Below, one piece after another: positions 17,046 through 25,154 of a stretch of DNA of 64,000 nucleotides (positions are counted from its first letter, which is position 1; every line of letters begins with the position of its first letter). The DNA comes from CAYGOC01 sp964351495. Its GTDB lineage: Bacteria; Chlamydiota; Chlamydiia; Chlamydiales; SM23-39. The notes below the pieces were generated by a model. The model was not told where the DNA came from and did not search any database. It saw only the letters and a list, made by a program, of their open reading frames with translations. The position numbers and the translations under genes were made by a program. The stretch lies in the NCBI GenBank assembly GCA_964351495.1, contig CAYGOC010000001.1:62001-126000 (forward strand). The letters are read 5' to 3'.

Positions 17046-18122
17046 CTAAGGCCTTTTTTCTTCAGAAAAGGCCTCTTCTATATTTCCTAAGTAGAGGCCA
17101 TTTTCTCTATACCAAAGCTTGGAAGACTCTTTCAGTTTTTCTATCATCAAAGGAAGCGTTTGTAGAAGATCTTTTTTAGGTTCCCAGCCTAATTTTTCTT
17201 TTATATGGGAGATATCTAATTCATAGTGATTGTCTGCTAAGTCAACCATCCAGGGTCTTATGAAAGGAGCTCCTTCTGAAGGAATCAAAAGTTGAATAAA
17301 GGCTCCCATTTTAGCAAACCACTTAGGAATTTTTATAGTAGTCCAAGGCTTGTTATATAAAAGCCTTCCTATTTCTTCTTGCATTTTTTGATAAGAGTAA
17401 GTGGTCTTCTCCCCTACCAAAAATAGATCATCTTTTAGAGACTCTCTTTTTTCTATTACTTTCACAATACAGTCTGTTAAATCTTCAAAGTGAATATAAG
17501 AGGCTCCATGGTTTTTATTTCCGGGGAAAAGGTGCCCCTTAATATCTTTTTCATAAATTCTTTGAATCATCTGAGAAATAGGAATAGAATGACACCCTTC
17601 GTCGTAGCAGCCTGCTACCCTTAAAATAACGGAGGGGATGTTTCCTTTTTCTTTGTGAATCCTTTCTTCTGTAATTACTTTTGATTTTGGATAAGCCCAA
17701 GCCGGAAAAACAGGAGAGTCTTCTCGTATTTTCTCTCCCGGTTTTGTTGGCTTATAAACTAAAAGAGTACTAGAAAAGACAAACTGTCCTACTTCAAAGG
17801 CTTTTAGCGCCTGTAAAATGCGCGAGGTTCCTTCTATAGTGATCTGCTCGTATTTATCCCAGTTTCCTCCTATAAAATCATAGTAGGCAGCTAAATGAAT
17901 AAACGAAGCTATTTTATTCCCTTTTTCTTGCTTTATTTTGGCAAAGACGGTCTCTACGCTCGATTTATCTGATAAGTCTGCAAAGAAAAAAGAAAAGTTT
18001 GGGCTTTTAAATTCAGGAGGGTGAAAGTCTATACCTACAACGGTATAGAGGCCTTTTAGTTTCTCTATAAGACGTTTCCCTATTCTTCCTGAAGAGCCGG
18101 TAACGATTACAAGATCAGACAT
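17046..18122 (-). CDS. NAD(P)-dependent epimerase/dehydratase (extended SDR)
   Basis: 358 residues with the Rossmann nucleotide-binding motif T-G-S-S-G-R-I-G at residues 8-15. The catalytic set Ser118-Ser-Thr and Tyr144-P-K-S-Lys148 is in the right order for extended short-chain dehydrogenases that act on nucleotide sugars or sterol-like substrates. The L-A-A-Y near 78-81 is the usual N/L-A-A turn. Last gene of a three-gene unit (lipase 19368, DoxX-like 18638, this gene) with three bases between it and the DoxX-like gene. Substrate unknown; nucleotide-sugar modification for the envelope is plausible. Confidence 0.78.
   Translation of the reverse strand: MSDLVIVTGSSGRIGKRLIEKLKGLYTVVGIDFHPPEFKSPNFSFFFADLSDKSSVETVFAKIKQEKGNKIASFIHLAAYYDFIGGNWDKYEQITIEGTSRILQALKAFEVGQFVFSSTLLVYKPTKPGEKIREDSPVFPAWAYPKSKVITEERIHKEKGNIPSVILRVAGCYDEGCHSIPISQMIQRIYEKDIKGHLFPGNKNHGASYIHFEDLTDCIVKVIEKRESLKDDLFLVGEKTTYSYQKMQEEIGRLLYNKPWTTIKIPKWFAKMGAFIQLLIPSEGAPFIRPWMVDLADNHYELDISHIKEKLGWEPKKDLLQTLPLMIEKLKESSKLWYRENGLYLGNIEEAFSEEKRP
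17049..17080 (+). terminator. Hairpin terminator, overlapping the convergent gene end
   Basis: AGGCCTTTT pairs with AAAAGGCCT around an eight-base loop eleven bases after the barrel gene stop, followed by a pyrimidine-rich tract. It lies inside the last codons of the convergent epimerase gene, so it may serve both directions. The T-tract is imperfect. Confidence 0.45.
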
Positions 18123-18125
18123 AGA

Positions 18126-18638
18126 TTAAAAAAGCATAAAAAAGGCCATGAGGCCCATCCCTAAGTTTTCTATAATACTCACTGTGGTTAAAGGAACTTT
18201 AATCACAGTCCCCATGCAAGCACAGCTAATGTCTCTATGAGAAGCAACAGCTCTTATCACCCCTAGGGCGCTAACTCCCATAACTATTATGGTCAAAATA
18301 TTGGTAAGATAAAAGACCCAAGAAGCCAAATATAAAAAGCTCAGAAGAAGCTCTATAAATGGATAAAAATAAGCATAAGGAGGGAATTTTTGAGAAACGA
18401 AGTCATACAAAACAAACCCTTTGGCAAATCCCTTTAGGTCAAAAAACTTAAACAAAGAAAGCTGTAGAAAAAAAAGCCCCATGAATAAGGACCCATATAT
18501 TTTCCAAGAAAATTGAATCAGTCTATGAGAAAACGCATATGCTCCGAAAAGAGCAGCAAGAATAATACATACAAGAGGAAGATAGTCTTGAAAACTTGTT
18601 TTGGTTTCCTTGTTTTTTTCTGAAGAATCCCCTTCCAT
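18126..18638 (-). CDS. DoxX/MauE-like redox-associated membrane protein
   Basis: About 170 residues with four to five transmembrane helices. The pair C-A-C-M-G-T followed by a V-P-L-T motif lies near the start of the last helix and matches the MauE/DoxX-like family, thought to act in disulfide or quinone-linked redox steps in the membrane. The ATG at 18636-18638 is preferred over the GTG six bases upstream because AAGAGG lies five bases before it. It sits between a lipase-like gene and an epimerase-like gene on the same strand with very short gaps. The role in this operon is unknown. Confidence 0.65.
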   Translation of the reverse strand: MEGDSSEKNKETKTSFQDYLPLVCIILAALFGAYAFSHRLIQFSWKIYGSLFMGLFFLQLSLFKFFDLKGFAKGFVLYDFVSQKFPPYAYFYPFIELLLSFLYLASWVFYLTNILTIIVMGVSALGVIRAVASHRDISCACMGTVIKVPLTTVSIIENLGMGLMAFFMLF

Positions 18639-18657
18639 AAACACCTCTTTTTTCCCC

Positions 18658-19368
18658 TCATATCTTTTCAGATCTTGTTTTGCAATCTTTTTTTTCTTCT
18701 ATCCACTGAAACACCTGCTTTAAGACTGCCTCAGAAAATAAAAGACCCACGTGACCTACCCCCTCTATTTCTTTCCCGCCGGGTAAAAGAGCTGAAGTGT
18801 ACGGCAAAATAACTCTATCCTGCCTACTTCCCAAAGAGCAAATAGGAAACTTTTCTTTCTGAAGAGCCTCTTTGAGTTCTTGTAAGAAAGAAGAGTCTCT
18901 TTGCATCTCTTTACAACAATCCCCAAATCCCCAAGAGGCAAGCCTTGTACCCGAAAAAGGGGTTCCAAGAGTGATGATCTTTTCTATTCTATCTTTATAA
19001 GTTCCTAAAGAGGCATAAGAAGAGACAAGCCCTCCCATGGAATGGCCTATTAAAATCCAGTTTTTTTCTAAAGGGAGCATGGACTCCACCTTTTTGGCAT
19101 GCGTTTTAATGGAGGAAAAAGGCTTCCCTAAGTTGATAGTATAAATAGGGCCATACTGTTTTTTAAGTCTCCATACAAAAAAAAACCATACCCAACTAAA
19201 GTTGCAATATCCATGCACTAAAAGAAGGGCTTTTTTCTTTCTTTTTTTTGCTTGAAGAGGGAAAAGCAAAGAAATAGGAAATAAGAAGAGATAGATGAAA
19301 AACTGAAAAACCACATCAGAAAACAACGATAAAGACCATAAAGCAATATTGCGTATATTTTTTTTCAT
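18658..19368 (-). CDS. Membrane-anchored lipase/esterase (alpha/beta hydrolase)
   Basis: 236 residues: a hydrophobic N-terminal anchor (about 13-38) followed by a basic patch and a compact alpha/beta hydrolase domain. Oxyanion motif V-H-G-Y is at 51-54, the nucleophile elbow G-H-S-M-G-G at 108-113 (Ser110), and likely catalytic Asp184 and His206 (G-V-G-H-V-G-L-L). The L-G-T-P-F-S-G-T segment at about 134-141 is typical of triacylglycerol lipases of the LipA/EstA type. Probably acts on lipids or esters at the membrane. First gene of the operon with the DoxX-like and epimerase genes. Confidence 0.75.
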   Translation of the reverse strand: MKKNIRNIALWSLSLFSDVVFQFFIYLFLFPISLLFPLQAKKRKKKALLLVHGYCNFSWVWFFFVWRLKKQYGPIYTINLGKPFSSIKTHAKKVESMLPLEKNWILIGHSMGGLVSSYASLGTYKDRIEKIITLGTPFSGTRLASWGFGDCCKEMQRDSSFLQELKEALQKEKFPICSLGSRQDRVILPYTSALLPGGKEIEGVGHVGLLFSEAVLKQVFQWIEEKKDCKTRSEKI

Positions 19369-19433
19369 TTAAAACTCCCTCCGGAACAAATCTACCATAC
19401 CTTTAGAAAAACAAAAAAGAACCTTTAAAAGTC

Positions 19434-19463
19434 TTGACCTGTTCAGAAAAAAAACTTTATGTT
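19434..19463 (+). promoter_or_regulatory. Sigma70-type promoter of the DUF2490 gene
   Basis: TTGACC at 19434-19439 and TATGTT at 19458-19463 are separated by 18 bases, about 40 bases upstream of the ATG at 19505. It is a good match to the sigma66/sigma70 consensus; inferred, not measured. Confidence 0.5.
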
Positions 19464-19504
19464 TCATTATTTGAGGCAGAATTTAATTTTAGGGCACTAT
19501 TTTC

Positions 19505-20134
19505 ATGCGGCTACGCTTTATTTGTTTACTGCTTCCCCTTTTAGGGTTCTCCTCTTTAAATGATCAAGGGGATTTTCAGCTGTGGATACAACAAAAAGAA
19601 AAATTGACCCTTTCTGAGAAAAGCACCTTTTTTTTTAACATGGAGGGAAGATGGGGAGACAACTCTTCTTATCTTTACTACTTGCACATAGAGCCCACCC
19701 TGTCTCATAAAATAAACTCCCTTTTTTCTTTTGCTTGGGGATATAGACAGATATTTTCGAGAAGCTCCGGCTCTTTTAAGCCCACTTATGAACCTTTATT
19801 GGATATTCTTTATAAAAAATATTTAGGGCCTTGTTCTTTTTCTCACAGAAGTAGATTTTCTTACCTAGTGATACAAGGGGCTACAAATACCTTTCAATAT
19901 AGATCTCTTTTTACCTTTAGCTTTAAAGCTCGAATTACTCCCTATATTTCAGAAGAGGCCTTTTTTCGCGATATACATGGATTTGTCCAAAACCGGATTA
20001 CTTTTGGAGGAAAAACAAACTTTACCTCCTATCTGCAAGCAGACTTTTTTTATAGAATCCGTCACCTAAAATCAGCAACCGGTGTTTGGAAATACCAAAA
20101 TATTGCAGGGGCCTATGCTACCTTCTTTTTTTAA
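19505..20134 (+). CDS. DUF2490-type exported barrel protein
   Basis: 209 residues with a signal peptide (about residues 1-17) and alternating aromatic beta strands to the last three residues F-F-F, a typical outer-membrane barrel end. The order W-I-Q near residue 27, an E-G-R-W near 47, a Y-R-Q-I segment near 81 and R-S-R-F-S-Y near 115, with R-N/V-Q-N-R-I-T late, resembles DUF2490 proteins of Gram-negative bacteria. Function of that family is unknown. A promoter lies upstream; the next gene in the same direction (FAD monooxygenase) begins 129 bases later. Confidence 0.62.
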   Translation: MRLRFICLLLPLLGFSSLNDQGDFQLWIQQKEKLTLSEKSTFFFNMEGRWGDNSSYLYYLHIEPTLSHKINSLFSFAWGYRQIFSRSSGSFKPTYEPLLDILYKKYLGPCSFSHRSRFSYLVIQGATNTFQYRSLFTFSFKARITPYISEEAFFRDIHGFVQNRITFGGKTNFTSYLQADFFYRIRHLKSATGVWKYQNIAGAYATFFF

Positions 20135-20263
20135 CCTTCCTCCTTGTTTTCTATTTGCGATCTTTTGGTCAAAAGATACGCAAAAAAAAGGAGAAAACAG
20201 GGAACTAAAAAAACCACAACAAACCTCACAAGCTTTTCTTTACAATAGAAAAAAGGAATATAG

Positions 20264-21880
20264 ATGGCAAACACAGAAGTGATGATTATAGGGGCGGGGC
20301 CTTCCGGTCTTATGATGGCCCTTACTTTACAAAAAGAGGGAATTCCTTTTCGTATCATAGAAAAGAAGAGTTCTTTTTCAGACCAGTCAAAAGCCTTAGC
20401 TATCCAAGCCAGATCCTTAGAAATTTTGGAAAGATTAGAAGTGATAGACCCTTTTTTAAAAAAAGGAAAAAAACTAGAAAACGCTTTTTTCTTTCATAAC
20501 AAAAACACATTAGGTCACGTTGATTTTAGAAAAATGCAATCTCCCTATCCCTTTCCTCTTTGTTTAGAACAAAGTGAAACTGAAAACATCTTACGAGAAA
20601 AATTAGCTTCCTTGAGAGTCTCCATAGAGACAGAAACGGAGCTTGTTAGCATAAAGCCTCAAAAAGAGAAGGTAGATTTAGTTTTACAAAAAAAGAACGA
20701 GATAGAACAAGCCACCGCTTCTTGGGTAGTTGGCTGTGATGGCTGTCACAGCTTAGTGCGAAAAAGCCTTTCTCTCTCCTTTAAAGGGAAATTATTCAAG
20801 GATGTTTTTTCTTTAGCTGATCTGTATATAAAAGGAGATATAGCAGAAAGCTCCCTTTCCATATTTTTAGAGCCTTCTGGGGTAATGGCTATTTTTCCCC
20901 TTCCGGAAAAAAACAAGTTTCGTCTTATTTTCCAAATGGAAAAGTATCGAAATTTTTTACGAAAAAATGCTTCTTTAGAGCATGGAGTTCTCTCTTCTAA
21001 AGATATTCCCTCTCCTACAATGGAAGAAGCGCAAAACATGCTCTCTTCTTATGTAAATGGGAAAATAGAGCTATACAATCCTGTATGGCTTGCCAACTTT
21101 CATATCAACAGCCGTCTTACTACAAAGTATCAAGTAGACTCCCTTTTTTTGGTAGGAGATGCAGCCCACATTCACAGTCCTGTAGGAGGACAAGGGATGA
21201 ATACAGGTTTTCAGGATGCGTTTAATCTTGCCTGGAAGCTATCTTACGTAATAAAAAAGAAAAGTCCTCCCTCTTTACTCAAAACCTATCAAAAAGAAAG
21301 GGGAAGTGTAGGAAAAACTCTGTTAGCTGCTACAGAAAGAGCCTCTTTTATGGCAACTCTGCATGCTTCTTGGGCTGTTTTTTTACGAAACTCCCTACTT
21401 TCCTTTCTTTTAAAAAAAGATACGGTAACAAAGAAGATCGCCTCGGCTATATCACAAACGGCAATTCAGTATCCCAAAAGCACTTTTTGTTATGAGAAAG
21501 GAAGCTTTTCCACCTGTTTTTCTTTAGGACAAAGAGCTCCCGATTTCCCTTTTTACCGGGGAGAAAAAGAAGAGACCTTCTTTTCTTTACAAAGAAAATG
21601 CTCTTCTATCCTTCTTTTTTTTCTACAAGACAAAGAAAAAACAGAAGAGCCCTGGCTGGAAAACGCCTGTAAAGAGCTTCCTCTTTCTTTTCTTTGGATT
21701 AGCAGTAAAAAACAACAAGGGGTTTTATTCGATCCGGAAAAAAAGGCCCACAATCTCTATTCTCCTGAAAAAGAAGCGATCTACTTTATTAAACCAGATG
21801 GTCATGTTGGCTTTCGGGTATCTTCTATAGATCTTCTTTCTGTAAAAGAGTATCTACAAAAGGTCTTTCTTTTTTCTTAA
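20264..21880 (+). CDS. FAD-dependent monooxygenase (PheA/TfdB family)
   Basis: 538 residues in the class A flavoprotein hydroxylase layout. The FAD-binding G-A-G-P-S-G is at residues 10-15, the D-G motif (G-C-D-G-C-H-S) at about 157-163, and the second FAD motif G-D-A-A-H-x-H-S-P with G-G-Q-G-M-N-T-G at about 298-315. A thioredoxin-like C-terminal domain from about 420 matches phenol hydroxylases. It would hydroxylate an aromatic or polyketide-like substrate with NAD(P)H and O2. Unusual for an obligate intracellular bacterium; acquisition by transfer is possible but not shown. The 3' end overlaps the convergent SDR gene by 56 bases. Confidence 0.85.
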   Translation: MANTEVMIIGAGPSGLMMALTLQKEGIPFRIIEKKSSFSDQSKALAIQARSLEILERLEVIDPFLKKGKKLENAFFFHNKNTLGHVDFRKMQSPYPFPLCLEQSETENILREKLASLRVSIETETELVSIKPQKEKVDLVLQKKNEIEQATASWVVGCDGCHSLVRKSLSLSFKGKLFKDVFSLADLYIKGDIAESSLSIFLEPSGVMAIFPLPEKNKFRLIFQMEKYRNFLRKNASLEHGVLSSKDIPSPTMEEAQNMLSSYVNGKIELYNPVWLANFHINSRLTTKYQVDSLFLVGDAAHIHSPVGGQGMNTGFQDAFNLAWKLSYVIKKKSPPSLLKTYQKERGSVGKTLLAATERASFMATLHASWAVFLRNSLLSFLLKKDTVTKKIASAISQTAIQYPKSTFCYEKGSFSTCFSLGQRAPDFPFYRGEKEETFFSLQRKCSSILLFFLQDKEKTEEPWLENACKELPLSFLWISSKKQQGVLFDPEKKAHNLYSPEKEAIYFIKPDGHVGFRVSSIDLLSVKEYLQKVFLFS

Positions 21881-22574
21881 AAAAGACCCTTCCTTTTTTA
21901 GGAAAAAGAGATATCTCCGGAATATAGGAACCTATTTTTTGGGATACGATTATTGGGAGCAGTTCTGCTATTTCTTTTGCCTCTAGACTCGTCTCTTCAG
22001 GAGCATAGAAGGTTTCTTCAAAAAAGGAGGTTTTAACCACACCCGGATAGATAAGATTTATATTTACGGAAGAGTTTTTGGTCTCCTCTTGCATACTTTG
22101 TAAAAAGCCTTTAAGACCCATTTTAGAGGCGGTGTATACACTCCCTTTTTTCTTCGCAGCTAGGGCGGCCTCAGAAAGAATGGCTATGATATGGGCTTTT
22201 TTTTGTTTTTTTAAAAAAGGCAAAATCCCCTTTACAAGCAAAATAGGAGCCAGAAGATTTACAAGAAAAACCTTTTCTATACTTTGATACGAATACTCTT
22301 CTACATTTCCTAAAAGGGGGAGCCCTGCATTTAAAAGGACGCCTTCCAGTTTAGAGAGCTCTTCTTTCTTTTTTCTCAAAAAGGGCTCTATCTCTTTTGT
22401 TTTTAGAAGATCTAATGGTTCAAAATCAAAACAGGGGTCTTCTAGAGAGGGCTTGGTTCTACCAAGGCCTTTTACTCTATACCCTAGGGTAAGCAGCTTT
22501 TTCGTACAAGCAAGGCCAATTCCTCTACTGGCTCCAAAAACCCAAAAAAGGGGCTTTTCTACGAAGTGGGACAT
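21825..22574 (-). CDS. Short-chain dehydrogenase/reductase
   Basis: 249-residue classical SDR. Cofactor motif G-A-S-R-G-I-G is at residues 14-20, N-A-G at 82-84, active-site Ser134 and Tyr147-T-A-S-Lys151, all in order. Reduces or oxidises a small alcohol or ketone with NAD(P)H; substrate unknown. Its start overlaps the end of the radical SAM gene by 16 bases, and that gene in turn overlaps the nucleosidase-like gene, so the three form a tightly coupled operon. Confidence 0.83.
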   Translation of the reverse strand: MSHFVEKPLFWVFGASRGIGLACTKKLLTLGYRVKGLGRTKPSLEDPCFDFEPLDLLKTKEIEPFLRKKKEELSKLEGVLLNAGLPLLGNVEEYSYQSIEKVFLVNLLAPILLVKGILPFLKKQKKAHIIAILSEAALAAKKKGSVYTASKMGLKGFLQSMQEETKNSSVNINLIYPGVVKTSFFEETFYAPEETSLEAKEIAELLPIIVSQKIGSYIPEISLFPKKGRVFFKKKERPFVDTLLQKEDL

Positions 22575-23545
22575 ACAAAAATTCTCTCCTGACTTATTGC
22601 TTTTTCAATCTCTTTTTTACAAAAAAGGATCAGCTCCTCTTCCTTCTTTTTTTCGTAAGAAATGCTTTTTTGTCCTTTTTCCATCCCTAAGACAAAAAGC
22701 TTATCTTCCGGATAGATTTTTCGGATATTTTCATAAACTCCCTTAGGCATCCGAAAGGCTCCGATAGTTACATCTGCTATAGAGGAAAGAGGGATTTCTT
22801 GAAACACCTTCTGAAAAAATAGGGGGTAGGTAATTTCATACTCTTTCATAAAAAAAAGAGGATCAAAACGAAGGCCTATTTTCCACCCTAAATGCGCAAG
22901 TTTTCGTATTGCCTCTATTCTTTTTTGTAAGGAGGGAGTTTTATGCTCTAAAGACTTTTGGATTATGTCGGGTGTTAGTGTAAAGGCTATTGTCCAATTG
23001 GGGATGGGCTTTTTTTCTAAAAGAGAAGATATTTGGATACTTTTGGTCCTCAGTTCCATATGAGCTTTTGGATGTTTTAGAAAAAAGGGGTAAAAAGAGT
23101 CTACAAAATGGGTGATTTTCTCTAGAGCTAAACTATCTCCATCATACCCAGAAAAAAAGTAAACAGGCCCTTTTTCTATTTCCTCTTCCATTTTTTGCAT
23201 AAAGTCTTCTAGGTTTATGAAAAACACGAAATGGGCACTTTTGTACATTCCTTGTAAAAAGCAGTATCTACAATCGAAAATGCAGTTAAGCATATGGGAA
23301 AAATAGATGTTTCTATCAAACCCAAGGCCGTATCCTTTGGGAATTTTATGTAGAAACCCCTCTTCTTTACGGGCTAAGATAAGGGAGGGATTTTGTTTTT
23401 GCATCCGGAAGTTTTGCGAGTGAACGTTAAAGATTTCCTGATATCTTTCACAAAAGATCACTCTTTTCTCTGAAAATCTTTGTACGATTTCCTTTACTCT
23501 AAAATGGTCTTGTATCTTTTCTTCACAGTATAGGTGTTGGATCAT
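22559..23545 (-). CDS. SPL-family radical SAM protein
   Basis: 328 residues of the spore photoproduct lyase family (SplB-like). The radical SAM cluster motif C-x3-C-x2-C is at Cys88, Cys92, Cys95, within N-C-I-F-D-C-R-Y-C-F-L-Q-G, the SPL-type context. Aligning by eye with Bacillus SPL, the hydrogen-donor cysteine (Cys141 there, in an E-A-S-C-T-S-D context) corresponds to Tyr134 in S-G-Y-D-G-D-S. The enzyme therefore is probably not a true spore photoproduct lyase, and chlamydiae do not form endospores. It overlaps the nucleosidase-like gene upstream (23 bases) and the SDR downstream (16 bases). Reaction unknown; DNA-lesion repair or nucleoside chemistry are candidates. Confidence 0.78.
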   Translation of the reverse strand: MIQHLYCEEKIQDHFRVKEIVQRFSEKRVIFCERYQEIFNVHSQNFRMQKQNPSLILARKEEGFLHKIPKGYGLGFDRNIYFSHMLNCIFDCRYCFLQGMYKSAHFVFFINLEDFMQKMEEEIEKGPVYFFSGYDGDSLALEKITHFVDSFYPFFLKHPKAHMELRTKSIQISSLLEKKPIPNWTIAFTLTPDIIQKSLEHKTPSLQKRIEAIRKLAHLGWKIGLRFDPLFFMKEYEITYPLFFQKVFQEIPLSSIADVTIGAFRMPKGVYENIRKIYPEDKLFVLGMEKGQKSISYEKKKEEELILFCKKEIEKAISQERIFVCPTS

Positions 23546-24380
23546 AGTCAGAAAAATCTAAAGGGTTTTTTTTTAGTTCTTGGGAAAGTTTTTGGATAAA
23601 TTCTTTTGAGGAAGAGGCTTTAAAACAAGGCTCTTGTTTAAACCCTACTTGGTATTGTACAAGAAGCTCCTTTAGCTGATGTGTTTGGGTTACGGTACAG
23701 TGCCAAAGACTTTTTGCCTTTTCAAAGGGTTTTTCTACTTCCTGTTTTTTCTCTTCCCATTTTTTTTGCAATAGAAGAAGAGCTTCTAGTTCTGTTTTTA
23801 AAGCTTTCTCATTTTTTTGTATCAGTTTTGTAGCCTCTTTTGAGGAAAAAGAGATCTTCTCAGAAGGGGTGTCAGAAACTATTTTCAAAACCTGGCAAAA
23901 CTCTAAAAAGCTTTTTTTTCTAGAGGCCTGAAAAAATCCAAATGCTTCCATATCGTAGCCGCAACGAAAATCTTTATAAGAAAAGGAGGGCTCTTTTACC
24001 GTTTTTAAAGAAGAGCTTTTTCCCCCTTTTTGAAAAACCAAAGAAGGATAAAAACGCTCTTTTTCTTTTATAATGGTATCTGCCCAGAAAAGATCTCCCA
24101 AAGAAAAACAGGAGTGTCCTGCTAGGCCGAAATTAAGCCATAGAGCCTCTTTTACGTTAGGAAAAAGGCTACTTAGAAAAAGGACTGTATCAAACGCATT
24201 TTTCTCGCCTATTTTTGATATTGCCAAAACTGTTTTTTTATCTTGGCTTCTGTAAACTTTTCTAAAAGATTTTTTTTCTTCTTTCATAGAAAAATAAGAG
24301 AGAAAAAAGGATGCTTCACACGCTAAAGCCACAACGATAAAAAAATTAGGTTCTATAACCTCTTGTTCCGTTTCTTGCAT
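23523..24380 (-). CDS. Nucleoside phosphorylase/nucleosidase-like protein
   Basis: 285 residues. The first 175 residues follow the PNP/MTA-SAH nucleosidase fold: V-A-L-A-C-E-A near 17-23, N-F-G-L-A-G at 83-88, G-D-L-F-W-A-D-T at 95-102, Y-D-M-E-A at 142-146 (substrate-binding Met-Glu) and V-S-D at 168-170 (catalytic Asp). The last 100 residues are a Lys/Glu-rich helical extension not usual in MTAN. It would cleave or phosphorolyse a purine nucleoside, perhaps one made by the overlapping radical SAM partner. MTA or SAH removal, needed after radical SAM chemistry yields 5'-deoxyadenosine, is an attractive inference. Confidence 0.7.
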   Translation of the reverse strand: MQETEQEVIEPNFFIVVALACEASFFLSYFSMKEEKKSFRKVYRSQDKKTVLAISKIGEKNAFDTVLFLSSLFPNVKEALWLNFGLAGHSCFSLGDLFWADTIIKEKERFYPSLVFQKGGKSSSLKTVKEPSFSYKDFRCGYDMEAFGFFQASRKKSFLEFCQVLKIVSDTPSEKISFSSKEATKLIQKNEKALKTELEALLLLQKKWEEKKQEVEKPFEKAKSLWHCTVTQTHQLKELLVQYQVGFKQEPCFKASSSKEFIQKLSQELKKNPLDFSDYDPTPIL

Positions 24381-24518
24381 ACGTAATTTTTTGAACTGGT
24401 TACCTTAGACTCAAAATTATAGCACAAAAGAGAAGAAAGCCTTATTAATTTATATCTCTTACAAAAAAACTTCTGCTAAAATAAATCTTTTGGATTAAAA
24501 GAGGGATTTTTCACCCCT

Positions 24519-25154
24519 ATGAAAGAATTAAAACACTTATTTATCAACAATCAAAAGTGGATCGAAAAAAAACTTTCTCAAGATCCACAGTACTTCCTTG
24601 AAAGGGCTAAAGAACAAAAACCTTCCTACCTTTGGATAGGGTGTTCTGATAGTAGAGTTCCCGCCAATGAAGTGGTAGCTTTAGAAGCCGGAGAGATTTT
24701 TGTTCATAGAAATATTGCGAATTTATTTTTGCATGCGGATTTAAATTCTCTTTCTGTTTTGGAGTATGCAGTAACTATTTTAGAGGTAAAACATATCATT
24801 GTTTGTGGCCACTATGGTTGTGGAGGGATAAAAGCTGCCATGCAAGACCATCACTTGGGCCTTGTGGATAATTGGCTCCGTAATATACGAGATATTTATG
24901 TGAATAATAAAAAAGAGTTAGAAAGTATCCAAGAAGAAGAGGTCAGATATAGAAGGCTCGTGGAACTTAATGTTGTGCAACAGGTAATGAATATTTGCCA
25001 TACCACTATCGTTCAAAATTTTTGGGCTTTGGGAAAGCCCCTTTCCGTACATGGGTGGGTTTATGAAATACTAACGGGAAAATTGCTCGATTTAAATTGT
25101 GAAATTACCCAAAAAGAGCAAATAGACGACGCTTATCAAATCAAAAAGCTTTAG
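24519..25154 (+). CDS. can: Beta-class carbonic anhydrase
   Basis: 211 residues. Zinc ligands Cys42, His98 and Cys101 and the Asp44-Ser-Arg46 dyad (C-S-D-S-R) are all present, followed by R-N-I-A-N and G-H-Y-G-C-G-G motifs of the plant-type beta class. Interconverts CO2 and bicarbonate, supplying bicarbonate for carboxylation reactions. The 3' end overlaps the convergent symporter gene by 14 bases. The symbol can is used for the family; the enzyme is clear, the exact orthology to E. coli Can is inferred. Confidence 0.92.
   Translation: MKELKHLFINNQKWIEKKLSQDPQYFLERAKEQKPSYLWIGCSDSRVPANEVVALEAGEIFVHRNIANLFLHADLNSLSVLEYAVTILEVKHIIVCGHYGCGGIKAAMQDHHLGLVDNWLRNIRDIYVNNKKELESIQEEEVRYRRLVELNVVQQVMNICHTTIVQNFWALGKPLSVHGWVYEILTGKLLDLNCEITQKEQIDDAYQIKKL

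Noticed and set aside
22559..23545. Annotation as genuine spore photoproduct lyase
   Set aside because: The hydrogen-donor Cys is replaced by Tyr in my alignment and chlamydiae do not sporulate; kept only as SPL-family radical SAM.
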